Shown: in pieces, positions 27,804 to 37,469 of the stretch
Layout of the letters: every line of letters starts with the position of its first letter
Numbering within the stretch: position 1 is the first letter of the stretch
From: Streptomyces cyaneofuscatus
GTDB taxonomy: Bacteria; Actinomycetota; Actinomycetes; Streptomycetales; Streptomycetaceae
Assembly (NCBI RefSeq): GCF_000718135.1
Contig: NZ_JOEM01000005.1
Coordinates: 62,001 to 126,000, forward strand
Direction: 5' to 3'
Length of the DNA stretch: 64,000 bases
The notes under the pieces: model-generated
Told to the model about the DNA's origin: nothing
The model's database searches: none
Seen by the model: the letters and a program-made list of their open reading frames with translations, nothing else
Translations under genes and position numbers: made by a program

Positions 27804-30800
27804 ATGACATCGCCGCAGTACCGCCAGGTACCAGCCCAGGTCGACCTGCCCGCGCTGGAGCACGCCGTTCTCGACTTCTGGCAAGAGAACAAGGTGTTCG
27901 CCAAGAGCCTCGACCAGTCCGAGGGCCGCCCCGAGTGGGTCTTCTACGAGGGCCCGCCCACCGCCAACGGCATGCCCGGCGCCCACCACATCGAGGCCCG
28001 CGTCTTCAAGGACGTCTTCCCCCGCTTCCGCACCATGCAGGGCTACCACGTGGGCCGGAAGGCCGGCTGGGACTGTCACGGCCTGCCGGTCGAACTCGCC
28101 GTGGAAAAAGAACTGGGCTTCAACGGCAAGAAGGACATCGAGGCGTTCGGCATCGCCGAGTTCAACGCCAAGTGCCGTGAGTCCGTGACCCGGCACACCG
28201 ACGCCTTCGCCGAGCTCACGACGCGTATGGGGTACTGGGTCGACCTGGACGACGCGTACCGCACGATGGACCCGGAGTACGTGGACTCCGTGTGGTGGTC
28301 GCTGAAGGAGATCTTCAACAAGGACCTGCTGGTCCAGGACCACCGCGTCGCCCCCTGGTGCCCGCGCTGCGGCACCGGCCTCTCCGACCACGAGCTGGCG
28401 CAGGGTTACGAGACGGTCGTCGACCCGTCCGTCTTCGTCCGCTTCCCCCTCACCAGCGGCCCGCTGGCCGGCGAGGCGGCGCTCCTGGTCTGGACGACCA
28501 CCCCCTGGACGCTGGTCTCCAACACGGCGGTCGCCGCGCACCCCGGGGTCCGGTACGTCGTCGCGTCGAACGGCGAGGAGAAGCTGGTCGTCGCCGAACC
28601 CCTCCTGGAGAAGGCGCTCGGCGAGGGCTGGGAGGCGACGGGCCAGTCGTTCACCGGGGCGGAGATGGAGCGCTGGAGCTACGAGCGCCCGTTCACGCTG
28701 GTCGACTTCCCTGCCGAGGCGCACTACGTGGTCAACGCCGAGTACGTGACGACCGAGGACGGTACGGGTCTGGTCCACCAGTCCCCCGCGTTCGGCGCCG
28801 ACGACCTCCAGGTCTGCCGTGCGTACGGCCTCCCGGTGGTCAACCCGGTCCGCCCCGACGGCACCTTCGAGGAAGACCTGCCGCTGGTCGGCGGCGTCTT
28901 CTTCAAGAAGGCCGACGAGGCGCTCACCGCGGACCTGGACGCGCGAGGGAAGCTCTTCCGCCACGTCCCGTACGAGCACAGCTACCCGCACTGCTGGCGC
29001 TGCCACACAGCGCTGCTCTATTACGCGCAGCCGTCCTGGTACATCAGGACGACGGCGATCAAGGACCGCCTCCTCCAGGAGAACGAGAAGACCAACTGGT
29101 TCCCGGACTCGGTCAAGAACGGCCGCTTCGGCGACTGGCTGAACAACAACGTGGACTGGGCGCTGTCCCGTAACCGCTACTGGGGCACGCCGCTGCCGAT
29201 CTGGCGCTGCGAGGACAACCACCTGACGTGCGTGGGCTCGCGAGCGGAACTGACGGAACTGACAGGCACCGACCAGTCGTCGCTCGACCCCCACCGCCCG
29301 TTCATCGACGAGATCACCTTCACCTGCACGCACGAGAACTGCCAGCTGGAGGCGTACCGGGTCCCGGAGGTCATCGACGCCTGGTACGACTCGGGTTCGA
29401 TGCCGTTCGCGCAGTGGGGCTACCCGTACAAGAACAAGGAAGTCTTCGAGAGCCGCTACCCGGCGCAGTTCATCTCGGAGGCCATCGACCAGACCCGCGG
29501 CTGGTTCTACACGCTGATGGCGGTAGGAACGCTGGTCTTCGACAAATCCTCGTACGAGAACGTGGTCTGCCTGGGCCACATCCTCGCCGAGGACGGCCGC
29601 AAGATGTCCAAGCACCTGGGCAACATCCTCCAGCCGATCCCGCTGATGGACCAGCACGGGGCGGACGCGGTGCGGTGGTTCATGGCGGCGGGCGGCTCCC
29701 CGTGGGCGGCACGGCGCGTGGGCCACGGCACGATCCAGGAGGTCGTCCGCAAGACGCTCCTCACGTACTGGAACACGGTGGCTTTCCAGGCTCTGTACGC
29801 ACGCACGTCGGGCTGGGCCCCGTCGGCGGCCGACCCGGCCCCGGCGGACCGCACGGTCCTGGACCGCTGGCTGCTCAGCGAACTCAACGCGCTGGTCGAC
29901 CAGATGACGCTCGCGATGGAGGGCTACGACACCCAGCGCGCCGGCAAGCTGCTCTCGGCGTTCGTCGACGACCTCTCCAACTGGTACGTACGCCGCTCGC
30001 GCCGCCGCTTCTGGCAGGGCGACAAGGCGGCGCTGCGCACACTGCACGAGGTCGTCGAGACGGTGACCCGGCTGATGGCCCCGCTGGTCCCGTTCATCAC
30101 CGAGCGGGTCTGGCAGGACCTCATCGCGCCGGTGACCCCGGACGCCCCGGAGTCGGTGCACCTGTCCTCGTGGCCGAAGCCGGACCTGACGGCGATCGAC
30201 CCGACCCTCTCCTCCCAGATGGCGCTGGTGCGCCGCCTGGTGGAGCTGGGCCGGGCGACGCGCGCGGAGTCGGGCGTGAAGACGCGCCAGCCGCTGTCTC
30301 GGGCACTGGTGGCGGCGAGCGGCTTCGAGTCGCTCGCTCCGGACCTGCGGGCGCAGATCACGGAGGAGCTGAACGTCACCTCGCTCGCCACGCTTTCGGA
30401 GGTCGGCGGCTCGCTGGTCGACACGACGGCGAAGGCGAACTTCCGGGCGCTGGGCAAGCGGTTCGGCAAGGGCGTGCAGGCGGTGGCCAAGGCGGTCGCG
30501 AACGCGGACGCGGCGGCGCTCTCCCTGGCCCTGCGCGAGGGCACGGCGTCGGTGGAGGTGGAGGGCGAGCAGATCACCCTCACCCCCGATGAGGTCATCA
30601 TCACGGAGACCCCGCGCGAGGGCTGGTCGGTCGCCTCGGACGCGGGCGCGACGGTGGCCCTGGACCTGGAGATCACCCCGGAGCTGCGCCGCGCGGGCCT
30701 GGCCCGTGACGCGATCCGCCTGATCCAGGAGGCCCGCAAGAACAGCGGCCTGGACGTGGCGGACCGCATCGCCGTCCGCTGGACGACGACGTCCCCCGCA

Positions 30801-30947
30801 ACGGCGGAGGCGCTCACGGAGCACAAGCCGCTGATCGCGGACGAGGTGCTGGCCCTGGACTACGCGGAGGGCGAGGCGGACGACACGTACGGCGCGCCGT
30901 TCGAGGACGAGGGCCTGGAGCTGGTGTTCCGCCTGCGCAAGCAGTAG
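27804..30947 (+). CDS. ileS: Isoleucyl-tRNA synthetase, eukaryote-like type
   Basis: It charges tRNA(Ile) with isoleucine. The protein has 1,047 residues. The class I HIGH motif appears as GAHH at 59-62 (in GPPTANGMPGAHH), and KMSKS appears as KMSKH (600-604). The editing domain lies between them (LVWTTTPWTL near 230). The long C-terminal part from about 690 fits the type 2 IleRS found in eukaryotes, actinobacteria and mupirocin-resistant strains. The ATG at 27804 is taken because GGAGG lies at 27790-27794; an in-frame ATG at 27774 would start inside the leader structure. Expression is controlled by the T-box leader just upstream. Confidence 0.97.
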   Translation: MTSPQYRQVPAQVDLPALEHAVLDFWQENKVFAKSLDQSEGRPEWVFYEGPPTANGMPGAHHIEARVFKDVFPRFRTMQGYHVGRKAGWDCHGLPVELAVEKELGFNGKKDIEAFGIAEFNAKCRESVTRHTDAFAELTTRMGYWVDLDDAYRTMDPEYVDSVWWSLKEIFNKDLLVQDHRVAPWCPRCGTGLSDHELAQGYETVVDPSVFVRFPLTSGPLAGEAALLVWTTTPWTLVSNTAVAAHPGVRYVVASNGEEKLVVAEPLLEKALGEGWEATGQSFTGAEMERWSYERPFTLVDFPAEAHYVVNAEYVTTEDGTGLVHQSPAFGADDLQVCRAYGLPVVNPVRPDGTFEEDLPLVGGVFFKKADEALTADLDARGKLFRHVPYEHSYPHCWRCHTALLYYAQPSWYIRTTAIKDRLLQENEKTNWFPDSVKNGRFGDWLNNNVDWALSRNRYWGTPLPIWRCEDNHLTCVGSRAELTELTGTDQSSLDPHRPFIDEITFTCTHENCQLEAYRVPEVIDAWYDSGSMPFAQWGYPYKNKEVFESRYPAQFISEAIDQTRGWFYTLMAVGTLVFDKSSYENVVCLGHILAEDGRKMSKHLGNILQPIPLMDQHGADAVRWFMAAGGSPWAARRVGHGTIQEVVRKTLLTYWNTVAFQALYARTSGWAPSAADPAPADRTVLDRWLLSELNALVDQMTLAMEGYDTQRAGKLLSAFVDDLSNWYVRRSRRRFWQGDKAALRTLHEVVETVTRLMAPLVPFITERVWQDLIAPVTPDAPESVHLSSWPKPDLTAIDPTLSSQMALVRRLVELGRATRAESGVKTRQPLSRALVAASGFESLAPDLRAQITEELNVTSLATLSEVGGSLVDTTAKANFRALGKRFGKGVQAVAKAVANADAAALSLALREGTASVEVEGEQITLTPDEVIITETPREGWSVASDAGATVALDLEITPELRRAGLARDAIRLIQEARKNSGLDVADRIAVRWTTTSPATAEALTEHKPLIADEVLALDYAEGEADDTYGAPFEDEGLELVFRLRKQ

Positions 30948-30961
30948 GTCCGTACGCGGAG

Positions 30962-30992
30962 GGGCCCGGCCGGGAGGTCTCCGGCCGGGCCC
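30962..30992 (+). terminator. Hairpin ending ileS
   Basis: GGGCCCGGCCGG (30962-30973) pairs with 30981-30992 across a 7-base loop, 15 bases after the ileS stop. Confidence 0.8.
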
Positions 30993-31009
30993 TTCGCCGT
31001 CCCCCCTCA

Positions 31010-31225
31010 AGGGCTCCGCCCCCGAACCCCCGCGCCTCAAACGCCGGCGAGGCTGAAAGATGTCCTCAAGCGCCGGACGGGCTGGATCTGCCCTCCCGCA
31101 CCCGAGAAGCCGGGGTCAGGCCCATCCAGCCCCTCCGGCGCTTGAGGAGCGGGGTCCGGGGCAGCGCCCCGGTTTCGGGAAGGGGCGGGGAGGGGAACAG
31201 CCCGCCCCAGGCGCCCCACCCGCAC
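31010..31225. repeat. Second copy of the dispersed intergenic repeat
   Basis: This gene-free stretch has the same edges and core as 7078-7475. CTCCGCCCCCGAACCCCCGC opens it. Two inverted core pieces (CTCAAACGCCGG and CTCAAGCGCCGG) come next, then one direct copy (CAGCCCCTCCGGCGCTTGAG at about 31129) and the GGTTTCGGGAAGGGGCGGGG edge. It has one direct core instead of five. It lies between convergent ileS and divIVA. Confidence 0.85.
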
Positions 31226-31250
31226 CCGCAACGCGGCGGCCGCCCACGGC

Positions 31251-31292
31251 AAAGGGCCGGGCCCCGGGGAAAACCCCGGGGCCCGGCCCTTT
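31251..31292 (-). terminator. Perfect 19-bp hairpin ending divIVA and the dcw cluster
   Basis: 31251-31269 is fully complementary to 31274-31292 with an AAAA loop, and each arm ends in AAA/TTT. On the minus strand the second arm is followed by the divIVA-distal side, giving a strong terminator at the end of the dcw transcript. Confidence 0.88.
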
Positions 31293-31330
31293 GACTGCCG
31301 ACGGCTACGCGCTCAGCGAGCGCGATCCGA

Positions 31331-32488
31331 TCAGTTGTCGTCCTCGTCGATCAGGAACCCACGCATCGGCGACGGCGCCTGCTGCATCGGCTGCGGCGCC
31401 TGAGGCCGAACCGGCGCCATCGGCTGCGTCATGGCCGGCGACATCTGCTGCTGGCCACCGTAGGACGGCGCACCGCCCATGGACTGGCCGCCACCCATCT
31501 GCTGGCCACCGTGGCCACCGTGGTTGGAGCTGCCCATGGAGTGACCCATCGCACCCGCACCGGCCGGAGCCAGCGAGGGGGACGGCGGCAACGAGGCCGT
31601 CGCCGGAGTCCGCGGCGGAGCGAGCGAGTCGTCCGACTGGGTCTCCAGCTGACGCAGCTGGCTCTCCAGGTAGGACTTCAGCCGCGTGCGGTACTCGCGC
31701 TCGAAGCCACGCAGGTCCTCGACCTTGCGCTCCAGCGTCGCGCGGGCCGACTCCAGCGAGCCCATCGCCACGCGGTGCTTCTCCTGCGCGTCCCGCTCAA
31801 GGGCATCCGCCTTGGCGCGCGCATCGCGCTCCAGTCCCTCGGCACGGCTGCGCGCCTCGCCGACGATCTTGTTGGCCTCGGAACGGGCCTCCGCGATCGC
31901 CTGGTCGGCGGTCTGCTGCGCGAGCGAGAGGACACGGGCGGCGCTGTCGCCACCGGGGCCCTGCCCCTGCTGCTGCATCTGCGGCTGCTGCATCTGCTGC
32001 ATTTGCTGCATCTGCTGCTGCTGGGGGTGCTGCCCCATGGGGCCGCCCATCGGGCCACCCATGGGACCGCCCTGCATCGGGCCCGGACCCTGCGGGCCGC
32101 CGTGGCCGCCCTGGGGGCCATGACCGCTGGGACCGGCAGGCAGCTGCGGAGCTCCACCGGGCAGCTGGGGCGGACCCATCTGCGGGGGCTGCTGCTGCTG
32201 CGGCGGTCCAGATATGGCGGCGGGGACGGGAGCGCCCGGGCGGTCCTGCTGCTCCGGGGGCTTGCGCATACCCTGCTGCTGCTGTTGCTGCTGCTGCTGC
32301 TGGTTCTGCGCGGCGGCACGCGTCGCGGCGGCCAGCTTGGCGCGCAGGTCCTCGTTCTCACGGAGCAGACGGGTCAGCTCCGATTCGACCTCGTCGAGAA
32401 AGGCATCGACCTCGTCCTCGTCATAGCCTTCTCGGAGGCGGACGGTCGTGAACTGCTTGTTCCGCACGTCCTCGGGGGTCAACGGCAT
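31331..32488 (-). CDS. divIVA: DivIVA polar growth protein (Wag31-type)
   Basis: DivIVA marks hyphal tips and branch sites by binding curved membrane and recruits the cell-wall machinery; it is essential in Streptomyces. The protein has 385 residues. The membrane-binding N-terminal domain starts [13 protein letters not shown] and has a coiled coil (about 30-67). A long Gln/Pro/Gly/Met-rich low-complexity linker (about 70-190) includes ten consecutive Gln. A second coiled coil (about 195-285, [14 protein letters not shown]) and a flexible tail ending [10 protein letters not shown] complete it. The ATG at 32488 is preceded by a good GAGGTGAAG site. It is the last gene of the dcw cluster. Confidence 0.97.
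   Translation of the reverse strand: MPLTPEDVRNKQFTTVRLREGYDEDEVDAFLDEVESELTRLLRENEDLRAKLAAATRAAAQNQQQQQQQQQQGMRKPPEQQDRPGAPVPAAISGPPQQQQPPQMGPPQLPGGAPQLPAGPSGHGPQGGHGGPQGPGPMQGGPMGGPMGGPMGQHPQQQQMQQMQQMQQPQMQQQGQGPGGDSAARVLSLAQQTADQAIAEARSEANKIVGEARSRAEGLERDARAKADALERDAQEKHRVAMGSLESARATLERKVEDLRGFEREYRTRLKSYLESQLRQLETQSDDSLAPPRTPATASLPPSPSLAPAGAGAMGHSMGSSNHGGHGGQQMGGGQSMGGAPSYGGQQQMSPAMTQPMAPVRPQAPQPMQQAPSPMRGFLIDEDDN
32273..32308. repeat. CTG trinucleotide tract coding poly-Gln in divIVA
   Basis: A nearly pure CTG repeat on the plus strand (CAG on the coding strand) encodes the Gln run of the DivIVA linker. A second Gln-rich stretch of the same kind lies around 31970-32030. Such tracts can vary in length between strains. 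Confidence 0.8.
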
Positions 32489-32537
32489 CTCTTCTTCACC
32501 TCTACGTAGTCGTCGGCAGTCGGCAAGACCGTATCGC

Positions 32538-32822
32538 TCACAACCTGACCACAACGCTGATCAGGATGTAGACGATGATCATCAGAACGAAGAAGGACAG
32601 GTCGAGTGCCACGCCCCCGAGACGCAGCGGCGGAATGAACCGCCGCAGAAGCCTGAGCGGTGGATCGGTGACAGTGTAGGTGGCCTCAAGTACGACCACC
32701 ATCGCCTTGCCGGGTTGCCATGAACGTGCGAACTGGAAGACGTAGTCCATGACCAGCCGGAAGATCAGCACGATGAGGAAACACATCAGCGCGATATAGA
32801 CCACATCCAGTGCGACGCCCAT
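32538..32822 (-). CDS. yggT: YggT family membrane protein
   Basis: A 94-residue protein with two membrane segments (about 5-25 and 72-92) separated by the conserved YggT loop ([21 protein letters not shown], only named here in part). The family is linked to division and osmotic tolerance; in Gram-positive dcw clusters it is called ylmG, and its exact action is not established. The ATG at 32822 ([13 protein letters not shown]) gives a short N-terminus before the first segment; upstream in-frame codons look unconserved. It sits between sepF and divIVA, the standard order. Confidence 0.92.
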   Translation of the reverse strand: MGVALDVVYIALMCFLIVLIFRLVMDYVFQFARSWQPGKAMVVVLEATYTVTDPPLRLLRRFIPPLRLGGVALDLSFFVLMIIVYILISVVVRL

Positions 32823-32912
32823 GTCTCGCGCTTCCCTCTCCCCTGGCTCTCGTAGCTCCGGCCTCTCGGCCGGCACCGGCCTCGCGGCCGGGTTGTTCCC
32901 GGTGTCGTGTTC

Positions 32913-33536
32913 TCAGCTCTGGTTGAAGAATCCGCCCTCTGCGATGCGGGCCTTGTCCTCCGCCGTGACATCGACGTTAGCAGGCGACAACAGGAACACC
33001 TTCTGCGTCACGCGTTCAATGCTGCCATGGAGCCCGAAGACGAGTCCTGCGGCAAAGTCGACAAGTCGCTTCGCGTCCGTATCGTCCATCTCCGTGAGGT
33101 TCATGATCACCGGAGTGCCCTCACGGAAGTGTTCCCCGATGGTACGGGCCTCGTTGTAGGTCCTGGGGTGCAGCGTGGTGATGCGGTACGGCTCCCGCTC
33201 GGACACGACCTTGGGCATGATCACCGGTGCGTTCTTCTCCATGTTCGGGCGTTCAGGTGTGATGGATGCCACGGGTGCGATTCGGGCGGGTCGCCCGCTT
33301 TCCGCGGGGAGCTGAACCGGCTCGCGCTGGGCGGGCGGCTGTACCACTCGTACCGGTTCGTCCCTTTCGCGCTCCCGCTCGCGCTCGCGTTCCACCTGGT
33401 GCGGGGGCTGATGCCGTCGCCGATCGGGCTCCGGCTCAGGCTCGAATTCGTCATCGGGGTCGAACCCCGGACCGTCGTACCCATCGTCCTCCACGAGGCC
33501 GAGGTAGACCGCCATCTTGCGCATCGCGCCGGCCAT
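32913..33536 (-). CDS. sepF: Cell division protein SepF
   Basis: SepF tethers FtsZ to the membrane; as ftsA is absent from actinobacteria, it is the main Z-ring anchor. The protein has 207 residues. An amphipathic membrane-targeting helix ([14 protein letters not shown]) comes first, then an acidic, Glu/Arg-rich linker (about 18-75), then the globular SepF domain (about 100-195, with [19 protein letters not shown] and [13 protein letters not shown]). The ATG at 33536 is fixed by that N-terminal helix; an upstream extension is not conserved. It lies downstream of yggS, which is transcribed first. Confidence 0.95.
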   Translation of the reverse strand: MAGAMRKMAVYLGLVEDDGYDGPGFDPDDEFEPEPEPDRRRHQPPHQVERERERERERDEPVRVVQPPAQREPVQLPAESGRPARIAPVASITPERPNMEKNAPVIMPKVVSEREPYRITTLHPRTYNEARTIGEHFREGTPVIMNLTEMDDTDAKRLVDFAAGLVFGLHGSIERVTQKVFLLSPANVDVTAEDKARIAEGGFFNQS

Positions 33537-33662
33537 GCTCCGAGTCCTCCGCTCTGTGGTGGATCGGCATTCGTCACCAAGTGCCCGCGATCCACTGTGG
33601 TCCGCCCCGTCGTGCTGGGGAATGACCATATTTTCTGCTGTGGTCCGACTTGCTTCGCGACG

Positions 33663-34382
33663 TTACCCGAGCCCGGGTCGGACTCCGAGTACCGCCGTAC
33701 CGACGCGTACATGTGTCGCTCCGGCCGCCACCGCGTCCTCCAGGTCCGCACTCATACCTGCGGAGACCATGGTGGCAGCCGGATGACCGGCGCGCAGGCG
33801 GGTGGCGAATTCCATGAGCCGGTCGAACGCGGCCCGTTGCCTGCCGGCAAACGGTCCGGCCAGCGGCGCCACGGTCATCAGACCGTCGAGCCGCAGACCC
33901 TCCGCCGCGTCGACCGCGGCCGCCAACTCCTCGATCCCGTCGGGCGCGACGCCGCCGCGCTCTCCGCGCTCCCCGCTCTCCGCGTCCAGGGCGACCTGGA
34001 TCAGACAGCCGAGCTCGCGCTCCGCACGGACCGCCGCGGCCGAGAGGGCGGTGACCAGCTTGATCCGGTCGACCGACTGCACGACATCGGCATAACTCGT
34101 CACAGAACGAACCTTGTTCGTCTGCAATTGTCCGACAAAGTGCCATGTCAGGGAAAGATCCGCACAAGCGGTGGCTTTCGGTGCCGCGTCCTGGTCACGA
34201 TTCTCCGCGACATGGCGCACACCCAGTTCATGCAGCATCCGCACGTCGCTCGCGGGGTAGGTCTTGGTGACCACGATCAGGGTCACCTCCTCGCGCTTGC
34301 GGCCGACCGCGGCGCAGGCGGAGGTGATCCTTTCCTCCACCTGTGCGAGATTCGCCGCGAGTTGAGCCTTACGGTCCGTCAT
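33663..34382 (-). CDS. yggS: PLP homeostasis protein, YggS family
   Basis: A 239-residue, single-domain PLP-binding protein of the alanine-racemase-like fold III that controls pyridoxal phosphate pools and has no known enzyme activity of its own. The PLP lysine is Lys40 in LIVVTKTYPASD. The HFVGQLQTNK segment and the phosphate-binding region SAGMSADLEDAVAAGATHVRVGTAVLG (named in part) are present. The ATG at 34382 begins six bases after the pgeF stop, so the two are coupled. Its place in the dcw cluster (ylmE) is conserved in Gram-positives. Confidence 0.95.
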   Translation of the reverse strand: MTDRKAQLAANLAQVEERITSACAAVGRKREEVTLIVVTKTYPASDVRMLHELGVRHVAENRDQDAAPKATACADLSLTWHFVGQLQTNKVRSVTSYADVVQSVDRIKLVTALSAAAVRAERELGCLIQVALDAESGERGERGGVAPDGIEELAAAVDAAEGLRLDGLMTVAPLAGPFAGRQRAAFDRLMEFATRLRAGHPAATMVSAGMSADLEDAVAAGATHVRVGTAVLGVRPGLG

Positions 34383-34388
34383 GCCCTA

Positions 34389-35129
34389 TCAGTCCAACCA
34401 GACATATCCGGCGAGCCGCCCGGTGGTGCGGTCGCGGCGGTACGAGAAGTGGTCGCCCGATTCACGGGTGCAGACCGGCGAACGGTGCAGGTCGCTCACC
34501 CCGAGAGCGGCGAGCTGGGCGTGGACTCCGCCGGTGACGTCGACCGCCGGGGTTCCCCAGCTGGTCTCCGACCAGGTGCCGGGGACCACGTCGGCGACCT
34601 CGGCCCGCATCTCCTCGGGCACTTCGTAGCACCGCCCGCAGACGGCAGGCCCGGTGTGTGCGGTGATCCGGGACGGGCGTGCGCCCCGCGCGATCATGGT
34701 CTCGACCACCGCCGGGACGACTCCGGCGACCAGCCCCGGCCGCCCGGCGTGCGCCGCCCCGACGACTCCGGCGACCGGATCGACGAGGAGGACGGGGGTG
34801 CAGTCGGCGGTGAGGACGGCGAGCGCCAGTCCGCGCCGCGTGGTCACCAGCGCGTCCACGGCCGGAATCTCCGCGTCCGCGCCCCACGGTCCGTCGACCA
34901 CCGCCACGTCCCGGCCGTGCACCTGGTTCATCCAGACGACCGAGGCCGGGTCGAGGCCGAGCCGGCGGGCCGCACGCTCGCGGTTCGCACCGACGGCGGC
35001 GGGGTCGTCACCGACCGCGCCGCCGAGGTTGAGCTCACCGTACGGAGCGGCGCTCACTCCGCCCCACCGGTCGGTGAAGGCGAAATGAGCGCTGCCCGTG
35101 ACGGGTTCCGCCTGGTGCTGACCTATCAC
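34389..35129 (-). CDS. pgeF: PgeF/YfiH family protein (multicopper-oxidase-like fold)
   Basis: A 246-residue member of the DUF152/LACC1 family. E. coli PgeF (YfiH) removes wrongly incorporated amino acids from peptidoglycan precursors, and the human relative is a purine nucleoside-processing enzyme. The metal-ligand set is visible: MNQVHGRDV (His), [13 protein letters not shown] (Cys), and [13 protein letters not shown] (His). The GTG at 35129 overlaps the ftsZ stop as GTGA, so translation is coupled to ftsZ. Its position in the cluster (ylmD) next to peptidoglycan genes fits the precursor-repair role. Confidence 0.92.
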   Translation of the reverse strand: MIGQHQAEPVTGSAHFAFTDRWGGVSAAPYGELNLGGAVGDDPAAVGANRERAARRLGLDPASVVWMNQVHGRDVAVVDGPWGADAEIPAVDALVTTRRGLALAVLTADCTPVLLVDPVAGVVGAAHAGRPGLVAGVVPAVVETMIARGARPSRITAHTGPAVCGRCYEVPEEMRAEVADVVPGTWSETSWGTPAVDVTGGVHAQLAALGVSDLHRSPVCTRESGDHFSYRRDRTTGRLAGYVWLD

Positions 35130-36349
35130 TTCAAGAAGTCCGGTACGTCCAGCTCTTCGGCCTGGGTGTCCTGGTAGGGACGGGCCGGCGGGACGTGCGG
35201 CGGAGAGACCTGCGACAGCGGGCCCTCGCTCGAAGCCGACGCGGGGGCGGGCTCGGCCGGGGCCGGGCTCTCCTCGCGCGGAGGTACGGAACCGAGTCCG
35301 CCCGACGGGCGCGCGCTCTCGGCGGAGGGCCTGGCCGGGGCGGCCGGCTCCTCCCTCTTGTTCGTGCTGGCGCCGAGGGTGCTCTCGCGCCGGGCCGGCG
35401 GCTGTCCGCCGTCGAATCCGGCCGCGATCACGGTGACCCGCACCTCGTCACCCAGGGCGTCGTCGATGACGGCGCCGAAGATGATGTTCGCCTCGGGGTG
35501 TGCCGCCTCGCTCACCAGCTGGGCGGCCTCGTTGATCTCGAAGAGACCGAGGTCACTGCCGCCGGAGATGGAGAGCAGGACACCACGGGCACCGTCGATG
35601 GACGCCTCCAGGAGCGGCGAGGAGATCGCCATCTCCGCCGCGGCGACCGCGCGGTCGTCGCCGCGCGCCGAGCCGATGCCCATGAGCGCCGATCCGGCCT
35701 CGGACATGACCGACTTGACGTCGGCGAAGTCGAGGTTGATCAGGCCCGGCGTGGTGATCAGGTCGGTGATGCCCTGGACACCCGAGAGCAGGACCTGGTC
35801 GGCCGACTTGAAGGCGTCGAGCACGCTGACCTGGCGGTCCGAGATGGACAGCAGGCGGTCGTTGGGGATGACGATGAGGGTGTCGACCTCTTCGCGGAGT
35901 TCGGCGATGCCGTCCTCCGCCTGGTTCGCGCGTCGCCGGCCCTCGAAGGTGAACGGGCGGGTGACCACACCGATCGTCAGGGCGCCCAGCGAGCGTGCGA
36001 TGTTGGCGACGACGGGTGCGCCGCCGGTGCCGGTGCCGCCGCCCTCTCCGGCGGTGACGAAGACCATGTCGGCCCCCTTGAGGACCTCCTCGATCTCCTC
36101 ACGGTGGTCCTCTGCCGCCTTACGACCGACGGCCGGGTTCGCCCCGGCGCCGAGGCCCCGGGTGAGTTCGCGGCCGACGTCGAGCTTGACGTCGGCGTCG
36201 CTCATCAACAGGGCTTGTGCGTCCGTGTTGATCGCGATGAACTCGACGCCCTTGAGACCGACCTCGATCATTCGGTTGATGGCATTGACACCACCGCCGC
36301 CGACACCGATGACCTTGATGACTGCGAGGTAGTTCTGCGGTGCTGCCAC
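35126..36349 (-). CDS. ftsZ: Cell division protein FtsZ
   Basis: The tubulin-like GTPase that forms the Z-ring at vegetative and sporulation septa. The protein has 407 residues. The N-terminal GTP-binding domain has [15 protein letters not shown] (13-27) and the tubulin signature GGGTGTG (103-109). The T7-loop [11 protein letters not shown] with its catalytic Asp residues is in the second domain. A Pro/Ala/Glu-rich linker leads to the C-terminal peptide DVPDFLK that binds SepF. The GTG at 36349 is preceded by a GAGAGG-type site and starts the conserved sequence [13 protein letters not shown]. It is followed by pgeF with an overlap and preceded by a 276-base promoter-bearing gap. Confidence 0.98.
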   Translation of the reverse strand: MAAPQNYLAVIKVIGVGGGGVNAINRMIEVGLKGVEFIAINTDAQALLMSDADVKLDVGRELTRGLGAGANPAVGRKAAEDHREEIEEVLKGADMVFVTAGEGGGTGTGGAPVVANIARSLGALTIGVVTRPFTFEGRRRANQAEDGIAELREEVDTLIVIPNDRLLSISDRQVSVLDAFKSADQVLLSGVQGITDLITTPGLINLDFADVKSVMSEAGSALMGIGSARGDDRAVAAAEMAISSPLLEASIDGARGVLLSISGGSDLGLFEINEAAQLVSEAAHPEANIIFGAVIDDALGDEVRVTVIAAGFDGGQPPARRESTLGASTNKREEPAAPARPSAESARPSGGLGSVPPREESPAPAEPAPASASSEGPLSQVSPPHVPPARPYQDTQAEELDVPDFLK

Positions 36350-36444
36350 GTCGAAGGCCTCTCGCCTCGAGTTACGTGTCGTCGCTCTGCGGAGGACCCG
36401 CGGCGACGACTGATGTCGATGGGGACGGTCCGAACGCCGACCCA

Positions 36445-36469
36445 AACCCTAACGTTCAACTTTAGGGTT
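36445..36469 (-). promoter_or_regulatory. AT-rich inverted repeat in the ftsZ promoter region
   Basis: AACCCTAA (36445-36452) and TTAGGGTT (36462-36469) form an inverted repeat about 100 bases ahead of the ftsZ start. It lies in the only clearly AT-rich stretch of this 276-base gap. Streptomyces ftsZ is known to have several promoters, one raised at sporulation; this site is a candidate operator or promoter element. Confidence 0.4.
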
Positions 36470-36625
36470 AACAGTGTGTCTGCTTCCTGGACTCTTCCGA
36501 ACAGGACACTAAGTCGACAAGTGGCGCACGTTCAACGAACACGCCGAACCTCCCGTTTTTCTTTTCACCCTATGTGATCACCCGTAGCGCTGACCAACCA
36601 GGGGGCTGGCCAGCACAAATGCACG

Positions 36626-37420
36626 TCAACTCCCCGATACCGCAGGGGCGCTGGGGGCACTCACGTCGAACTGTCCCGCTTTGGGGTCCGCCTTCATGAG
36701 AGCGGCGAGAACACGCGCCTTCACCGGCCCGTCCTCACTACTGCCCCAGATCACCGTCCGGCCACGGGTGAGCCGCAGGGAGATCCCGTCGTACGAGGTG
36801 ACCCGCACCGCCTTGATCTCCTTCGCGAGCCCCTTCGGCAGCTCGCCCGCGACCTGCACGGCTTCCGCCGACAGACGGTCACTGCCGAACCTGCGCAGAC
36901 TCGCCGACCGTTCCGGCTTCAGCTCCAGCAGGGGCACACCCTTGGGCGCCCGGTCCACCGTGGCGAAGTGGGTGCCCGTTCCGTCTACTTCGACGAACTT
37001 CGCGCCCTTTTCCACCAGAAGAACCGGCTTGCGTTCCGTCACCTTAAGGCTGATGCCGTGCGGCCAGGACCGCACGACATCCACGGAGTCGATACGTGGC
37101 AACTTCTGGAGCAACCGGCCCTCCATCGCACCGGTGTCCACGGAGATCAGCGGCGCCCCGATCGGTACGGCGGCAACCGCTTCCACCTCCTCGCGGGTCA
37201 GCACCTCGGTGCCGGTGGTGGTCACGCGTTCGACGCGGAGCCAGGAGGAGCCGTACAGCACCCAGATGGCGAACGCGGTGAGCAGGGCCGCCGCGACGCC
37301 GATCAGGATCAGGAGCGTACGGCGGCTCAGCCTCCGCTCCTCGGGGCCGATGTGCGGCGGGCGGGCGGGGGTGTCCGCACGCCCCGCTGCGCCGCGCTGG
37401 GCGGTCGTCGGTCCGGCCAC
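36626..37420 (-). CDS. ftsQ: Cell division protein FtsQ
   Basis: A bitopic divisome protein that links cytosolic and periplasmic-side assembly (the DivIB/FtsQ role). The protein has 264 residues. A cytosolic Pro/Arg-rich N-terminus is followed by one membrane segment (about 33-55), then the POTRA domain (about 60-130, LRVERVTTTGTEVLTREEV and ISLKVTERKPVLLVEKG) and the beta domain. The GTG at 37420 has AAGGAG upstream at about 37427-37432 on the coding strand. It lies between murG and ftsZ. Homology at the sequence level is low across the family, but the layout and position make the call firm. Confidence 0.94.
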   Translation of the reverse strand: MAGPTTAQRGAAGRADTPARPPHIGPEERRLSRRTLLILIGVAAALLTAFAIWVLYGSSWLRVERVTTTGTEVLTREEVEAVAAVPIGAPLISVDTGAMEGRLLQKLPRIDSVDVVRSWPHGISLKVTERKPVLLVEKGAKFVEVDGTGTHFATVDRAPKGVPLLELKPERSASLRRFGSDRLSAEAVQVAGELPKGLAKEIKAVRVTSYDGISLRLTRGRTVIWGSSEDGPVKARVLAALMKADPKAGQFDVSAPSAPAVSGS

Positions 37421-37469
37421 GCTCGCTCCTTCGCCGGACCCGGGGCGCCCGCCCCGGGTCCGCACCGCC

